Assembly (NCBI GenBank): GCA_012032775.1
Contig: JAAUQO010000009.1
Coordinates: forward strand, 1 to 58,159
Source of the DNA: Oscillochloris sp.
Lineage (GTDB): Bacteria; Chloroflexota; Chloroflexia; Chloroflexales; Chloroflexaceae
Reading direction: 5' to 3'
DNA length: 58,159 nt
Position 1 is the stretch's first letter. The number at the start of each line of letters is the position of its first letter. The translations under genes were made by a program, and so were the position numbers. The notes beneath the pieces are model-generated. The model had not been told where the DNA came from. It did not search any database and saw only the letters and a program-made list of their open reading frames with translations. Below are positions 29,965-41,751 of the stretch, in pieces.

Positions 29965-32133
29965 ATGCGCGCCGCGTTCACGCTCATCATCACCCTCAGC
30001 ATCCTCGCCGGCGGCGTGTTCCCCGTACCCGGACAGGCGCAATCGCTCACGGCAACCCCATCGTTCGTACATCAGGATTTTGTGGCGGGAGTCAGCGAAA
30101 CCAAATTCCCGCACCTGACGGCCGGCGGCGCTACCGTTCACATGGCGGCGAATGTCAACCGGCTCCAGGCAAGCTACTGGTCGCGAGCGGCAACTGCGCC
30201 GAATTTCGGTTCCGCGACCGTGCTCGGCCCGGCGGAAGATCAGCCGGACTACTCAACCACCGCGATCAGCAGCGGTCCCGACGGAAGCTTGTATTATGTC
30301 TGGGTCAATCAACCGCAACAAACGATCTACCTACGAAGCAAAGCAGCCGGTGCGACCGAATGGAATCCGGCCCAGATTGTGGCCTCGCGCCAGGTATTCC
30401 CGGTCTTTCCGGAAGTTGCAGTTGCCTCAGACGGCGCGATCTTCGTCGCCTGGCGCAACCCCGATCGGCCGTTTGTCTGGCGCCGTTCCACAACCGGTGG
30501 GGCAAGTTGGGGCGCGATTACAGATCTGAGCGTGGAGAACGGCGTCAATACACCCGCGCTGGCAACCGGCCCAAACGGCGCAGTTGCGATCGCATACACA
30601 GCGCCTGAGGGCGACAACTTGCAGATCTTCGTCGCCACCTGGAACGGCACCGGCTTCACCAGCAAGCGCATATCGAGCGGCGGCGCCGATTTCGCCGATC
30701 CGAGCCTGAGTTTCGCGCCCGACGGCACCCTCTACGTGGCATGGCGCGGCATTGCCGAACGCGGCGTTCATGCCGGAGTGTTCTTCGCCGAACGCAAACC
30801 CGACGGCAGTTACCCGATCGCGCGCCTGATCGACGGAAAAGTCGCCGGGCGGGTGAATATGATCGCCGACGCAAACCATAATCTGCACATGATCTGGACC
30901 GCTGCCGGCAATAGTAATTTCCAGCTCTGGTATGCCGTCAAATCGGCAACCGGAAGTTGGAGTATGCCGGTTGTGGCACCTGCTGCCGCCGGCATTATGT
31001 TCAATGCGCACGCCGCAGTAACCCGCGACAACAACGGAGCATTCGACGCCCACGCGGCCACGGAAGTTTTCGTCGGCTCACGGGTTCTTCTGCGTCAGTA
31101 TCGCTTTCAGAGCGGACTAAGGGCCGCAGGTATCGTCGCCGCTGTTCCGATCGCGGCGCGCAGTCAGATATTCAGCCGGGAGGATAGCATCCCGCTTCAG
31201 TTTGCCGAGGTTGTGGGTGATCCGACACAGGTGCGCTACCGTTGGGACGCACCCCCGAACGACGGCGACCCATGGCTGGCTTTCGCAGCGGAAATGCGTA
31301 TTCCTGCGCCGAAAACCGGCCCGACCTGTCAGGAACACCGCATCTATACGCAGGTACGCAATGCAGGCGCAATCCAGGCCGAACCGGTATCGGCGCCGAT
31401 CACCCTGGATCGAGCCGTCCAAGCCCGCGTTCGCCCTGGAGCAAGCAGCGGCGGGGCGGGCATGAGCAACAACAGTCGGGCGACATGGTTGATCGAAGAT
31501 GCGGGCGAATGTGCCGGATTGGCGCAGGCATCGACCGATGAACCCGGCGCAGCACCACAGGCGATTATCCAGGCGCCGGCGACAATCAGTTTTCGCTTGC
31601 CGGCGGAAGAAGGCGCCTATACCCGCAGCATCAGCGTAACCGATGTGATCGGCAATAGTGCGACCTACAGCGGCACCTTTATCGTGGATGCAACTGCGCC
31701 GCAATTGCAGGCGAGCGCGCCGCTCACCATTACCGCCGATCCGACGGCAACCGTCCTACAAACGATCGATCTGACGGAAGTAGGTTATCAAGATCGTATT
31801 TCGCCGCTACCGTGGGCCGCCGCGATCGCCATCAGCCCTGAAGGGCCAATCACCGCCGTCACCACAGCGACATGGATCAATGTACCGCTCGACCCCAGCC
31901 AACTGCGGGTTGCACCAGCGGCGGCCAGCGAATCCATGGCGACGATCAGCACGCAGCTCGCGATCAGCATGGCAGCGCTATTGGGTAGCTTCAGGCTCGA
32001 ACCAGGCACCTATCACTACGCCGTCGCATTGGTTGACGGCGCCGGCAACCGCTCGGAAAGCTGGGTTGCCGGCAGCATCACCCTCGACAGTATCAGTTAT
32101 CCCAGCATCTACATGCCACTGCTGCAAGAGTAA
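29965..32133 (+). CDS. Secreted sialidase-like (BNR) beta-propeller protein with C-terminal Y-M-P-L-L tail
   Basis: 722 residues with a signal peptide (about 1-26, ending GQAQ). Residues 60-380 hold repeated blades with Asp-box-like turns (SSGPDGSLYYVW, ASDGAIFVAWRN, STTGGASWG, SFAPDGTLYVAWRG), as in BNR/sialidase propellers. Two beta-sandwich-like domains follow; the second carries an Ig-like FIVDATAPQL. The C-terminus is SYPSIYMPLLQE, like the short tail at the end of many secreted Chloroflexi proteins. No sialidase catalytic triad was identified, so function is open. GAGGAG precedes the ATG. Confidence 0.7.
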   Translation: MRAAFTLIITLSILAGGVFPVPGQAQSLTATPSFVHQDFVAGVSETKFPHLTAGGATVHMAANVNRLQASYWSRAATAPNFGSATVLGPAEDQPDYSTTAISSGPDGSLYYVWVNQPQQTIYLRSKAAGATEWNPAQIVASRQVFPVFPEVAVASDGAIFVAWRNPDRPFVWRRSTTGGASWGAITDLSVENGVNTPALATGPNGAVAIAYTAPEGDNLQIFVATWNGTGFTSKRISSGGADFADPSLSFAPDGTLYVAWRGIAERGVHAGVFFAERKPDGSYPIARLIDGKVAGRVNMIADANHNLHMIWTAAGNSNFQLWYAVKSATGSWSMPVVAPAAAGIMFNAHAAVTRDNNGAFDAHAATEVFVGSRVLLRQYRFQSGLRAAGIVAAVPIAARSQIFSREDSIPLQFAEVVGDPTQVRYRWDAPPNDGDPWLAFAAEMRIPAPKTGPTCQEHRIYTQVRNAGAIQAEPVSAPITLDRAVQARVRPGASSGGAGMSNNSRATWLIEDAGECAGLAQASTDEPGAAPQAIIQAPATISFRLPAEEGAYTRSISVTDVIGNSATYSGTFIVDATAPQLQASAPLTITADPTATVLQTIDLTEVGYQDRISPLPWAAAIAISPEGPITAVTTATWINVPLDPSQLRVAPAAASESMATISTQLAISMAALLGSFRLEPGTYHYAVALVDGAGNRSESWVAGSITLDSISYPSIYMPLLQE

Positions 32134-32148
32134 GCCTGCATTGCCACA

Positions 32149-32189
32149 GGGCCGTTCTATGGCTTCGCATAGAACGGCCCCACTTTTTT
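32149..32189 (+). terminator. Rho-independent terminator of the secreted-protein operon
   Basis: GGGCCGTTCTATG pairs perfectly with CATAGAACGGCCC around a 6-base loop, followed by CACTTTTTT. Confidence 0.93.
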
Positions 32190-32290
32190 GCCCACCCATT
32201 GACGCCATAACCTGGTGGAGTGTGACAGTTGTTGACACATCATTGCGGCATATTACACATTAACGAACCAACAAGTCAAAGGAAGCGATT

Positions 32291-32941
32291 ATGCCCGGCT
32301 CCACACCGCTCGTCTTCAGCCTCGTCGCCCTTGTCTTACTCGCCGTCGTGCTGCTGGTTCGCCGTTGGATTCCCGGCCCTGGGGACTCGCCCCGTGGCCT
32401 GGATCGCGCTACAATGGAACAGGCGTTAGTGCGCCTGGGCGAACTGGCAGCGGCGGAGGGTCACACATTAACTCTGATTGTGGTCGGTGGCGCGGCGATG
32501 GTTCTGAACTATCAGTCGCGGTATGCAACGCAGGATGTCGATGCCTTTTTTGTGACACCACCGGAAGCGCGGCAAACGCGGGCCTGGGCGAAAACGGTTG
32601 CCACCGAGTTGCGCCTGCCCGCCGATTGGCTCAATGACGGCGCAAAAGGCTTTATGCAGGGCGTCAGTTACGGCCCGCTGCTGATCGACGCACCGGGGAT
32701 CAAGGTGTATCAGATTAGCCCGGAGCAACTGCTGGCGATGAAACTTTCGGCGTGGCGAAGCGCCCAAGATATCAGCGATGCCACAACCGTACTGGCCGAT
32801 CTTGTCCGGTACTATCCGAACAAACCGACACTGTGGCATGCAGTTGCACCATATACTGTCCATCTAAAGGCACAGTATGCCTTTGAGGAATTGTGGGAAC
32901 GCACCTATGGCGACACGGATACACCAATCGATTCCGATTAA
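32291..32941 (+). CDS. Nucleotidyltransferase-fold protein (DUF6036/AbiEii-like) with N-terminal membrane helix
   Basis: 216 residues. Unusually, a hydrophobic helix (VFSLVALVLLAVVLLVRRW, about 8-26) precedes a minimal nucleotidyltransferase domain: IVVGGAAMVLNYQSR (G-G motif), then YATQDVDAFF (the D-x-D pair). The later half (GIKVYQISPEQLLAMKLSAW) matches DUF6036/AbiEii-type proteins. These often act in two-gene toxin-antitoxin or regulatory units. The start is supported by AAAGGAAG. The next gene overlaps by 35 bases. The membrane helix is atypical, and a downstream start would remove it. Confidence 0.68.
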   Translation: MPGSTPLVFSLVALVLLAVVLLVRRWIPGPGDSPRGLDRATMEQALVRLGELAAAEGHTLTLIVVGGAAMVLNYQSRYATQDVDAFFVTPPEARQTRAWAKTVATELRLPADWLNDGAKGFMQGVSYGPLLIDAPGIKVYQISPEQLLAMKLSAWRSAQDISDATTVLADLVRYYPNKPTLWHAVAPYTVHLKAQYAFEELWERTYGDTDTPIDSD

Positions 32942-33284
32942 GCAGATTGCGGATATGCTGTTGGCGCGGGACGACTTTCACTTGCGCCTCTACATCCAGG
33001 CGTGGTTACGTGAGCAGCCGCGTTTTGCCGCGATGCCGCAACCGGAGACCGACGACCCGCGCATCCTCACCGCAGCGGCGGCGCTGGTAGAATTGCTGGC
33101 GCAACGGGCCAGGCAAGAACCACCCGCCTGGACAGCGACGGTCGGCGCGTTACCGGAGCCGTTCTTTGCAGTGGAATGGGCCGAGCGCCCCGGTTTCACC
33201 CGTGATCTGTGCTTGAACGAATCGCCGGAGCCATTCAAGCGCCGCAATATCTTCGCACCGCCGAATTTTCTAGAGATGGCCTAA
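32907..33284 (+). CDS. Partner protein of the nucleotidyltransferase gene, unknown function
   Basis: About 125 residues. Helical, with IKQIADMLLARDDFHLRLYIQAWL, then AALVELLAQRARQEPP, and an ending FKRRNIFAPPNFLEMA. I recall F-R-R-R-N-I-F endings in small proteins next to DUF6036-type genes in other bacteria, but could not check this. It overlaps the upstream gene's end, which argues for joint translation. The start is chosen inside that overlap; an earlier ATG at 32877 is in frame. A convergent hairpin follows. Confidence 0.55.
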   Translation: MATRIHQSIPIKQIADMLLARDDFHLRLYIQAWLREQPRFAAMPQPETDDPRILTAAAALVELLAQRARQEPPAWTATVGALPEPFFAVEWAERPGFTRDLCLNESPEPFKRRNIFAPPNFLEMA

Positions 33285-33303
33285 ACGAGTAGACGGGAAA
33301 TCC

Positions 33304-33346
33304 AATGGGCCGTGCTTGCGACAAATGTGCAAACACGGCCCATCTT
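33304..33346. terminator. Hairpin between convergent genes
   Basis: ATGGGCCGTGCTTG pairs with CAAACACGGCCCAT (13 pairs, one mismatch). It can close both the plus-strand gene at 33284 and gyrB on the minus strand; T-runs are poor on either side. Confidence 0.6.
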
Positions 33347-33367
33347 GTCTATCAACACAAATTGCGC

Positions 33368-36594
<3,227 letters not shown>

Positions 36595-36627
36595 AAAAGC
36601 ATGCTTCTCCTGCGCCGATTATCTCAA

Positions 36628-37554
36628 CTATCCGAGCGAACGCCAGTGCCTCAGTCGTTCCTGGTAGAACATCAGCCGGGCGGCGCTTAGCCCACTGCCG
36701 ATATAGGCACTGCCGACAATTGCGATGATCAGGCCGGCGAGACCGTCGCTGATCCGATACCACACCACCGTAAGCCCGTTGGCGATCACATAGCTGACAA
36801 ATAATAACCCGAGCGTACCGCCGAGATCGCGCCGGACAATGTTGACACTGTTATAGATCGCGCGCAACGGCCCGGCCTGACTGAGCACGATTGCCTCGGG
36901 CGTCAGGCCGATATACACATACGCCCAGAATAAGACGATATACCATGCGATAAGTACCGGGAGTGCGGCGCCCGGCACTGCGGCGATCAACAAGAGTGAA
37001 ATGGCCAGAAATGGTAGCGCCAACAACAACCCGATTCCCAACAGCGCAAGCAGGGCCAGCAGTATGCGCCGCAATACAACCAGTGTCGCCTTGAGCAAAC
37101 GTACCGGCGTGAGCCGGTTATCCTGCAATGCGGCGGCAAGTTGGGCAAGGAACAGGCCGCTCAGAAAGAGGGTGATCCCATTGATCAGCAGCAACGCTGC
37201 CAGCAGTTGCCACGGCCCGGCAAACTCATGGGCCGTACGACCGACCCCCGGCGCCCACACCGGCACCAGATTGAGCCAGGCGAATTGCAGTCGCGCATCG
37301 CCGCCTACTATCTGCTGAACCAGGGCCTCCTGCATGCGCCGATCACCACTGATCATCCGTGCGCCGGCAGCAAGCCAGCTTTGCAGCCGGGGCCAGCTTG
37401 AACCAATATGGAGCGGCGCACTCCACCAGAGGTAAAGATTGAGCAATGCCGGAATACCGATCAGCCATGGCTGCCGGTTGATCGACCGATAACCGGCGGC
37501 GATCACTTCGATCAGAGTCTGCCGTTGCGGCATTCCAACGCTCATCTCGCCCAC
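36628..37554 (-). CDS. Polytopic membrane protein, unknown function
   Basis: 308 residues with about six hydrophobic segments, such as LLAALLLINGITLFLSGLF, LLALLALLGIGLLLALPFL and VLIAWYIVLFWAYVYIGL. A large outer loop lies after the first helix. The pattern resembles glycerophosphodiesterase-type membrane domains or DUF975-like proteins, but I do not recognise it. GTG at 37554 and ATGs at 37545 and 37533 are possible starts. Promoter TGGTATAAT (minus) at 37572 lies close upstream. It is upstream of gyrB with 33 bases between. Confidence 0.6.
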   Translation of the reverse strand: MGEMSVGMPQRQTLIEVIAAGYRSINRQPWLIGIPALLNLYLWWSAPLHIGSSWPRLQSWLAAGARMISGDRRMQEALVQQIVGGDARLQFAWLNLVPVWAPGVGRTAHEFAGPWQLLAALLLINGITLFLSGLFLAQLAAALQDNRLTPVRLLKATLVVLRRILLALLALLGIGLLLALPFLAISLLLIAAVPGAALPVLIAWYIVLFWAYVYIGLTPEAIVLSQAGPLRAIYNSVNIVRRDLGGTLGLLFVSYVIANGLTVVWYRISDGLAGLIIAIVGSAYIGSGLSAARLMFYQERLRHWRSLG

Positions 37555-37571
37555 TGTTGCCTCACGTTTCT

Positions 37572-37580
37572 ATTATACCA
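37572..37580 (-). promoter_or_regulatory. Extended -10 promoter, minus strand
   Basis: TGGTATAAT read on the minus strand, ahead of the membrane protein and gyrB genes. It is divergent from the one at 37652. Confidence 0.65.
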
Positions 37581-37651
37581 CAGTGGCGATGATTCCGGGC
37601 CGAACAGCGAACATTTGTGCAACTTTCACAGTGTCGATCAGCCGTAGAGGA

Positions 37652-37660
37652 TGCTATAAT
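37652..37660 (+). promoter_or_regulatory. Extended -10 promoter, plus strand
   Basis: TGCTATAAT, 30 bases before the ATG at 37691. The two divergent promoters lie about 75 bases apart. Confidence 0.65.
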
Positions 37661-37690
37661 GGCGGCGAAGATACCCAGTAAGGATGTCGC

Positions 37691-38376
37691 ATGCTTACTT
37701 ATGAAACGTGGTTGCCGTGCTTCTCGGCACCATCGAACGAACCGGACTGAATATCGCCTACACCCAGGAACTCCTCGATACGCATGCCCTTGGGCGCAGC
37801 CTGAGCATTACATGCCTGCCCGATGGTGTTGAGGACGATCAAGGCCCGGAAGAGCCGGCGCTGCGCGCTGTGATCGGCTTTCGTTGGTCGCCGGAGTTTA
37901 CGGTGTTCTCGTTGCGCGGCGCCGACTCGCTCGACAATATTGAACGCCTGGTCGATGAACGGCTTTATGCCCACCAGGCCCACAACGGCCCCTCGCTCGA
38001 TATCGAAGTCACATACCATCTGCCGGTTAGCCCGGAACAGCAGCGCGATGTCGGCAGCCTGCCGCTGATCGCCCGTGCTATCCAGGATCTGTACAATACC
38101 TTTGTCGAGAACGACGAGCAGATGCGCATCGATAGCCAGATCAGCTTTCCCACCGGGCGCGGCCCACGGGTAGTGCATGTCGGCGCCGTACGTACCTGGA
38201 GTATCGACGAAGCGCTCTATGACGCCGAATTACTGGCCGATACCTTTGAAGAGTTGTGCGGCGAATTACACACAATGCTTGAATTACTCGCCGTGCATTA
38301 TGTGATCGTGCGCGAAGAACCGAACGACGGCGACGATCCCGCCGACCGCCGCTATCTCAAGCCGCCGACGGCCTAA
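37691..38376 (+). CDS. Conserved-looking hypothetical protein, probable frame break near its start
   Basis: Unrecognised soluble protein of about 228 residues with alternating strand/helix character: TQELLDTHALGRSLSITC, LRAVIGFRWSPEFTVFSLRG, LDIEVTYHLPVSPEQQRD, FPTGRGPRVVHVGAVRTW, and an acidic C-terminal end. Translation can start at GTG 37708, but ATG 37691 has a better ribosome site (TAAGGATG) and joins if one base is missing near 37705. It precedes the McrB-like gene by 79 bases; no motif links it to McrC. Confidence 0.55.
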
Positions 38377-38455
38377 GCATGCAAAATACACCATGCGAAA
38401 CGCAAACCCGTTTAGGGCGCCGTGTTGCCTGGTGTGGTTCGCATGATGGGTTGCT

Positions 38456-40161
38456 ATGACGAGTCCGTTCCCGCCCGAATCGCTCTATGCCCTGCTGACA
38501 CCCGGTGTGCATGAACGCTGGGCTGCGGTGCAACAGCATTTGCATCCGCGCCTGCACGATCTGGCCGAGCAGCTGCGGCAGGCGGCTGCCGCGCGCTTTC
38601 CGCGTGAGTGGCCGCTTTATGAGATCAGTTATCGCTCGCTTCGTTATGTCAATCAGGGCCGCGGCGCAAAGCACCGATCGAGGATTATCATGTCGCCTTT
38701 GATCGCCCGCCGCGCGGCAGCGGTGTGACGATCACGGTCAGTGCCGCCGAACGAGCCGTGCTGGTGGGCTTGCAACTCGGCAGGCCACGTAAACCCGCCC
38801 TGTTGCAACTCTGGGCCGGCGCTCGCCCGGTCTGGGAGCCGTTGGTCGCCAGGGTTGGCCAGGAGGGCCAGGCGCGCTTTGCGGCGCCGCCACGGGCCGC
38901 CGACGACAACCAGGCCTTTACATGGCTCGATCGCTATCTCGCCACACGCAGCGCCGATTATCTCTGGTTCGGATTCGCCTATCCCTGGGAAGACGACCGG
39001 CTCACGGCCGAGCAACTGCTGGCCGATGTACTGGCGCTGCTGCCGCTCAACGAGGCACTGATGGAACTGGCCGAGGCGGATTCGCCGGTGGGTGTGTTGC
39101 GCGAAACGCCGGTTCGTTATGCCTTCGATGAATTGCCGCCGATTGAGACGATCAGCGAACGAGTGCGGGCACGCGGTTTTACTATCAGCGATCTGACTTT
39201 ACGGGCCTATCACGTAGCTTTGCAAACTCGCCCCCTGGTAATCACGGCCGGGATCAGCGGCACCGGCAAAACCCGGCTCAGCCGGCTTTACGCCGACGCG
39301 ATCCACGCCATCGCGCCGGGACGCGAGAATCCCTACTATCTGCTGGTGGCGGTGCAACCCGACTGGCATTCGGCGCGCGATCTGCTCGGCTACTATAATG
39401 CGCTTACCGATCGGTATCAGCCCACGCCACTGCTGCGCTTCTTGTTGAATGCCGCAGCCGATCCGCTGCAACCCTACTATGTCTGCCTCGATGAATTGAA
39501 TCTGGCCCGCCCGGAATACTATCTGGCGCCGCTGCTCTCGGCAATGGAGGCCCAGGACGGTTTGATCGATCTCGGTCTGCCGGGCGAAAATGCCGCAATG
39601 GCCGGCGGCGGGAGCGTACAGACACCACTGCGGCTGCCGCCAAATCTACGGCTGATCGGCACGGTTAATGTCGATGAAAGCACCTTTGCCCTGAGCGACA
39701 AACTGCTCGACCGGGCCAACCTGATCGAACTCACCGATGTCGATCTGGAAGCGTTTCGCACGTCGTACAACGGCCCGATCGACCCGCAGGTCTGGCAGAT
39801 GATCAGCGCCGTGCAGCCATTAACGACCCAGGCCGGGCATGCCTTCGGCTACCGCACGATCGCGGAGATGTTGCGATTTGTCGAACAGGGAGCGCAAACG
39901 CTTAGCCCGCTCCAGGCGCTTGATCTCCAATTGAAGCAGCGGGTGTTACCGCGCCTACGGGGCGAAGACTCGCCGCGATTACGGCGCGCGCTGGAAGGAT
40001 TACTGGCGTTGACCCTGGATCGCGACCCAAACACGGCGATTCGGGCGGCGCAGATCACGGCGGCGCAGCTTACAACTGCGCCCTATCCTGAGAGTGCAAC
40101 CAAACTGCGGCGCATGCTCGAACGGCTCGATCAGGACGGGTTCACCGATTTTTATGCCTAA
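38456..40161 (+). CDS. McrB-like AAA+ NTPase without a McrC partner, frame break at about 38668
   Basis: 568 residues after correction. The N-terminal 200 residues form an unrecognised domain (WLDRYLATRSADYLWFGFAY). The AAA+ core has Walker A GISGTGKTRLSRLYADAI, McrB-type Walker B YYVCLDELNLARPEYYLAPL and sensor LIGTVNVDESTFALSDKLLDRA. In McrBC the McrB NTPase drives the McrC nuclease on modified DNA. Here neither neighbour resembles McrC, so it may serve another effector. The break lies in an A-run (about 38667); adding one A gives GRGAKAPIEDYHVAF. A palindromic repeat follows the stop by 25 bases. Confidence 0.8.
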
Positions 40162-40186
40162 GGCCGCAGCGAATTGCGCCCTTATG

Positions 40187-40286
40187 GCAAGATGCCTGAT
40201 GCGTGATGCCTGAGCGCGCTGTCGCGCGGCTCGCCAACCGGGTATCCGCTCTGGATCAGGCTCAAGCATCATGCTCACCGCTATAG
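40187..40286. repeat. Palindromic 100-base interspersed element, copy B
   Basis: Second copy of the element at 5781. The outer arms are conserved, while the central hairpin differs in sequence (GCGCG-CTGT-CGCGC) yet still pairs. It lies between the McrB-like gene and the convergent 40291-40911 gene. Confidence 0.8.
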
Positions 40287-40290
40287 GCCC

Positions 40291-40911
40291 TTAAATCAGG
40301 CGCAAAATCGCGAGTGAGAGGATTGGCGCATCGGCGGAGCCGACCACGGCCCAACTGCGGCCACGATCATCGGAGCATAGCAGTTCGCCGGCGTCGGTGC
40401 CGGCCCAGGCCGTGTCGATATGGTAACTTGACGGCATAATCACGCTGACCGACCCTTGTAGCTCGGCATTGAGTTCGCCAGGCGCCCAATGGGCGCCGCC
40501 GTCTTCGCTGCGTAGAAGCGTCGTACCACCGGCGATCGCCGCAAGCAATACCTCCTGCTTACCCGACAACATGGCGAGGGCGCGTGTTCCCGGCGCAGGT
40601 GCGTGATCGCCGGGCCAGCGAGCAAGACCCTGAGCTGTCGCCAGCAGTGGCTCACCATTATCGAGCAGGGTTTGCAAACGCTCCCCATCACCGGGCTCGG
40701 CCCGACCCCATGTTTGCGCGCCGTCTTCAGTGCGTTGAGCGCCGGTATCAGTGATCACCGTCAGATGTAAGGCATCGGCGGCAAGGATCGCGCGGATCGC
40801 CGTTCCTTCAAGCGTATGGCCGATGCGCCGCCAGTTCTTGGCGGCACCGGGATTGCTGAACGTCAACAAGCCATTTTGCGTACCGACATAGATGATTGCG
40901 GCTTTAGCCAT
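40291..40911 (-). CDS. Small BNR/Asp-box repeat protein
   Basis: 206 residues with no signal peptide. Three or four propeller-like units with Asp-box turns: TDTGAQRTEDGAQTWG, LRSEDGGAHWAPGE, LLCSDDRGRSWAVVG, and the opening YVGTQNGLLTF. Such short beta-propellers are seen in sortilin-like and photosynthesis-assembly proteins, but no role is indicated here. ATG at 40911 has GAGGAG upstream. Followed on the same strand side by the SRPBCC gene upstream. Confidence 0.65.
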   Translation of the reverse strand: MAKAAIIYVGTQNGLLTFSNPGAAKNWRRIGHTLEGTAIRAILAADALHLTVITDTGAQRTEDGAQTWGRAEPGDGERLQTLLDNGEPLLATAQGLARWPGDHAPAPGTRALAMLSGKQEVLLAAIAGGTTLLRSEDGGAHWAPGELNAELQGSVSVIMPSSYHIDTAWAGTDAGELLCSDDRGRSWAVVGSADAPILSLAILRLI

Positions 40912-40978
40912 CGAAAACTCCTCAGATATTTTTATGGGATGCCCAATGTTGCCTGCAAACGGCATCCCATAGCTTTGT

Positions 40979-41416
40979 TTAGCCTTCGAGCAACTGCTTC
41001 AAATTCGCAAGCGACTGTTCGAGATCTTTCTGGTTCTGACGCTCGACGAAGAGTTTATCGAGCATGCCGCCGATCAGGGAACCGCCGGGCACAACATACT
41101 CGACCCGCACCTTCACCAGCGTACCGGCGGCCTCGGGGAAAAGGCGCCAATCCCAGGCATTCGTCAGATCGCCGCTGCCTTCCTCACGCAGGTACCGATC
41201 CGGCTCCAGCGCAGCAAAAACCGTCTGACCGTGGAATGTCAGCTTTCCCGCCATCTGAAACGTCCAATCAAACGTGTCACCCTGGTTGCGCCCGCTGACA
41301 TTGCGCACCTCACGCAGGCCGACCATCCATCGCGGCGCGTCCTCAACCCGCAATAATGCGGCGAAGACCTCCTCTACCGGCACGGCAATCACGTCCTCGT
41401 ACTCAACATGCGACAT
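40979..41416 (-). CDS. SRPBCC/polyketide cyclase-like (START-fold) protein
   Basis: 145 residues in the ligand-binding SRPBCC fold: it starts MSHVEYEDVIAVPVEEVFAA (signature of these proteins: E-D-V-x-I-x-V-P), continues FAALLRVEDAPRWMVGLREV, and ends in a long helix KDLEQSLANLKQLLEG. Members bind lipids, quinones or polyketides. GGAGGTG lies eight bases before the ATG at 41416. The gene is divergent from the binding-protein gene. Confidence 0.85.
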   Translation of the reverse strand: MSHVEYEDVIAVPVEEVFAALLRVEDAPRWMVGLREVRNVSGRNQGDTFDWTFQMAGKLTFHGQTVFAALEPDRYLREEGSGDLTNAWDWRLFPEAAGTLVKVRVEYVVPGGSLIGGMLDKLFVERQNQKDLEQSLANLKQLLEG

Positions 41417-41751
41417 CGGACACCTCCATCGGCGCCTGCTAGGACGCTCAAGCGTACGTACGTCTCCGGCGCACATCGCCCTGTGACGGCCTTTAGGCCG
41501 TTACAAACCCGCGACGGACGTAGGCCGACCGGTACTAGCGCTTCACGAATACAGTGCGTCCCGGCCCGGAAATCCTGCCGAGACGGCGCGGCTGCTCCTG
41601 CATGTTGCTTAAGCATAGCATACCGAACTTGATTTGAGGATATGTAACGTTGTCGGAGATTCTTAACCGCCATCTGCATCAAGGTTGCTTGATCAGTATC
41701 TATCCATTGGTATGATGTACATATGACCCAAGGAACCGCCGGAGCTGCGCT
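41417..41751. promoter_or_regulatory. 335-base divergent intergenic region with hairpin and promoter
   Basis: TGTGACGGCCT (41482-41492) pairs with AGGCCGTTACA (41495-41505) with a 2-base loop. TGCTTAAGCA (41607-41616) is a perfect palindrome. TTGATC (41689) and TGGTATGAT (41708-41716), spaced by 16 bases, form a promoter for the plus strand. No known RNA family was recognised in the remaining 100 bases. Confidence 0.5.

Noticed and set aside
41430..41640. A structured RNA gene (6S, tmRNA, RNase P or riboswitch) in the divergent region
   Set aside because: One good hairpin and a palindrome are present but no core motif of a family I know; kept only as a regulatory region.
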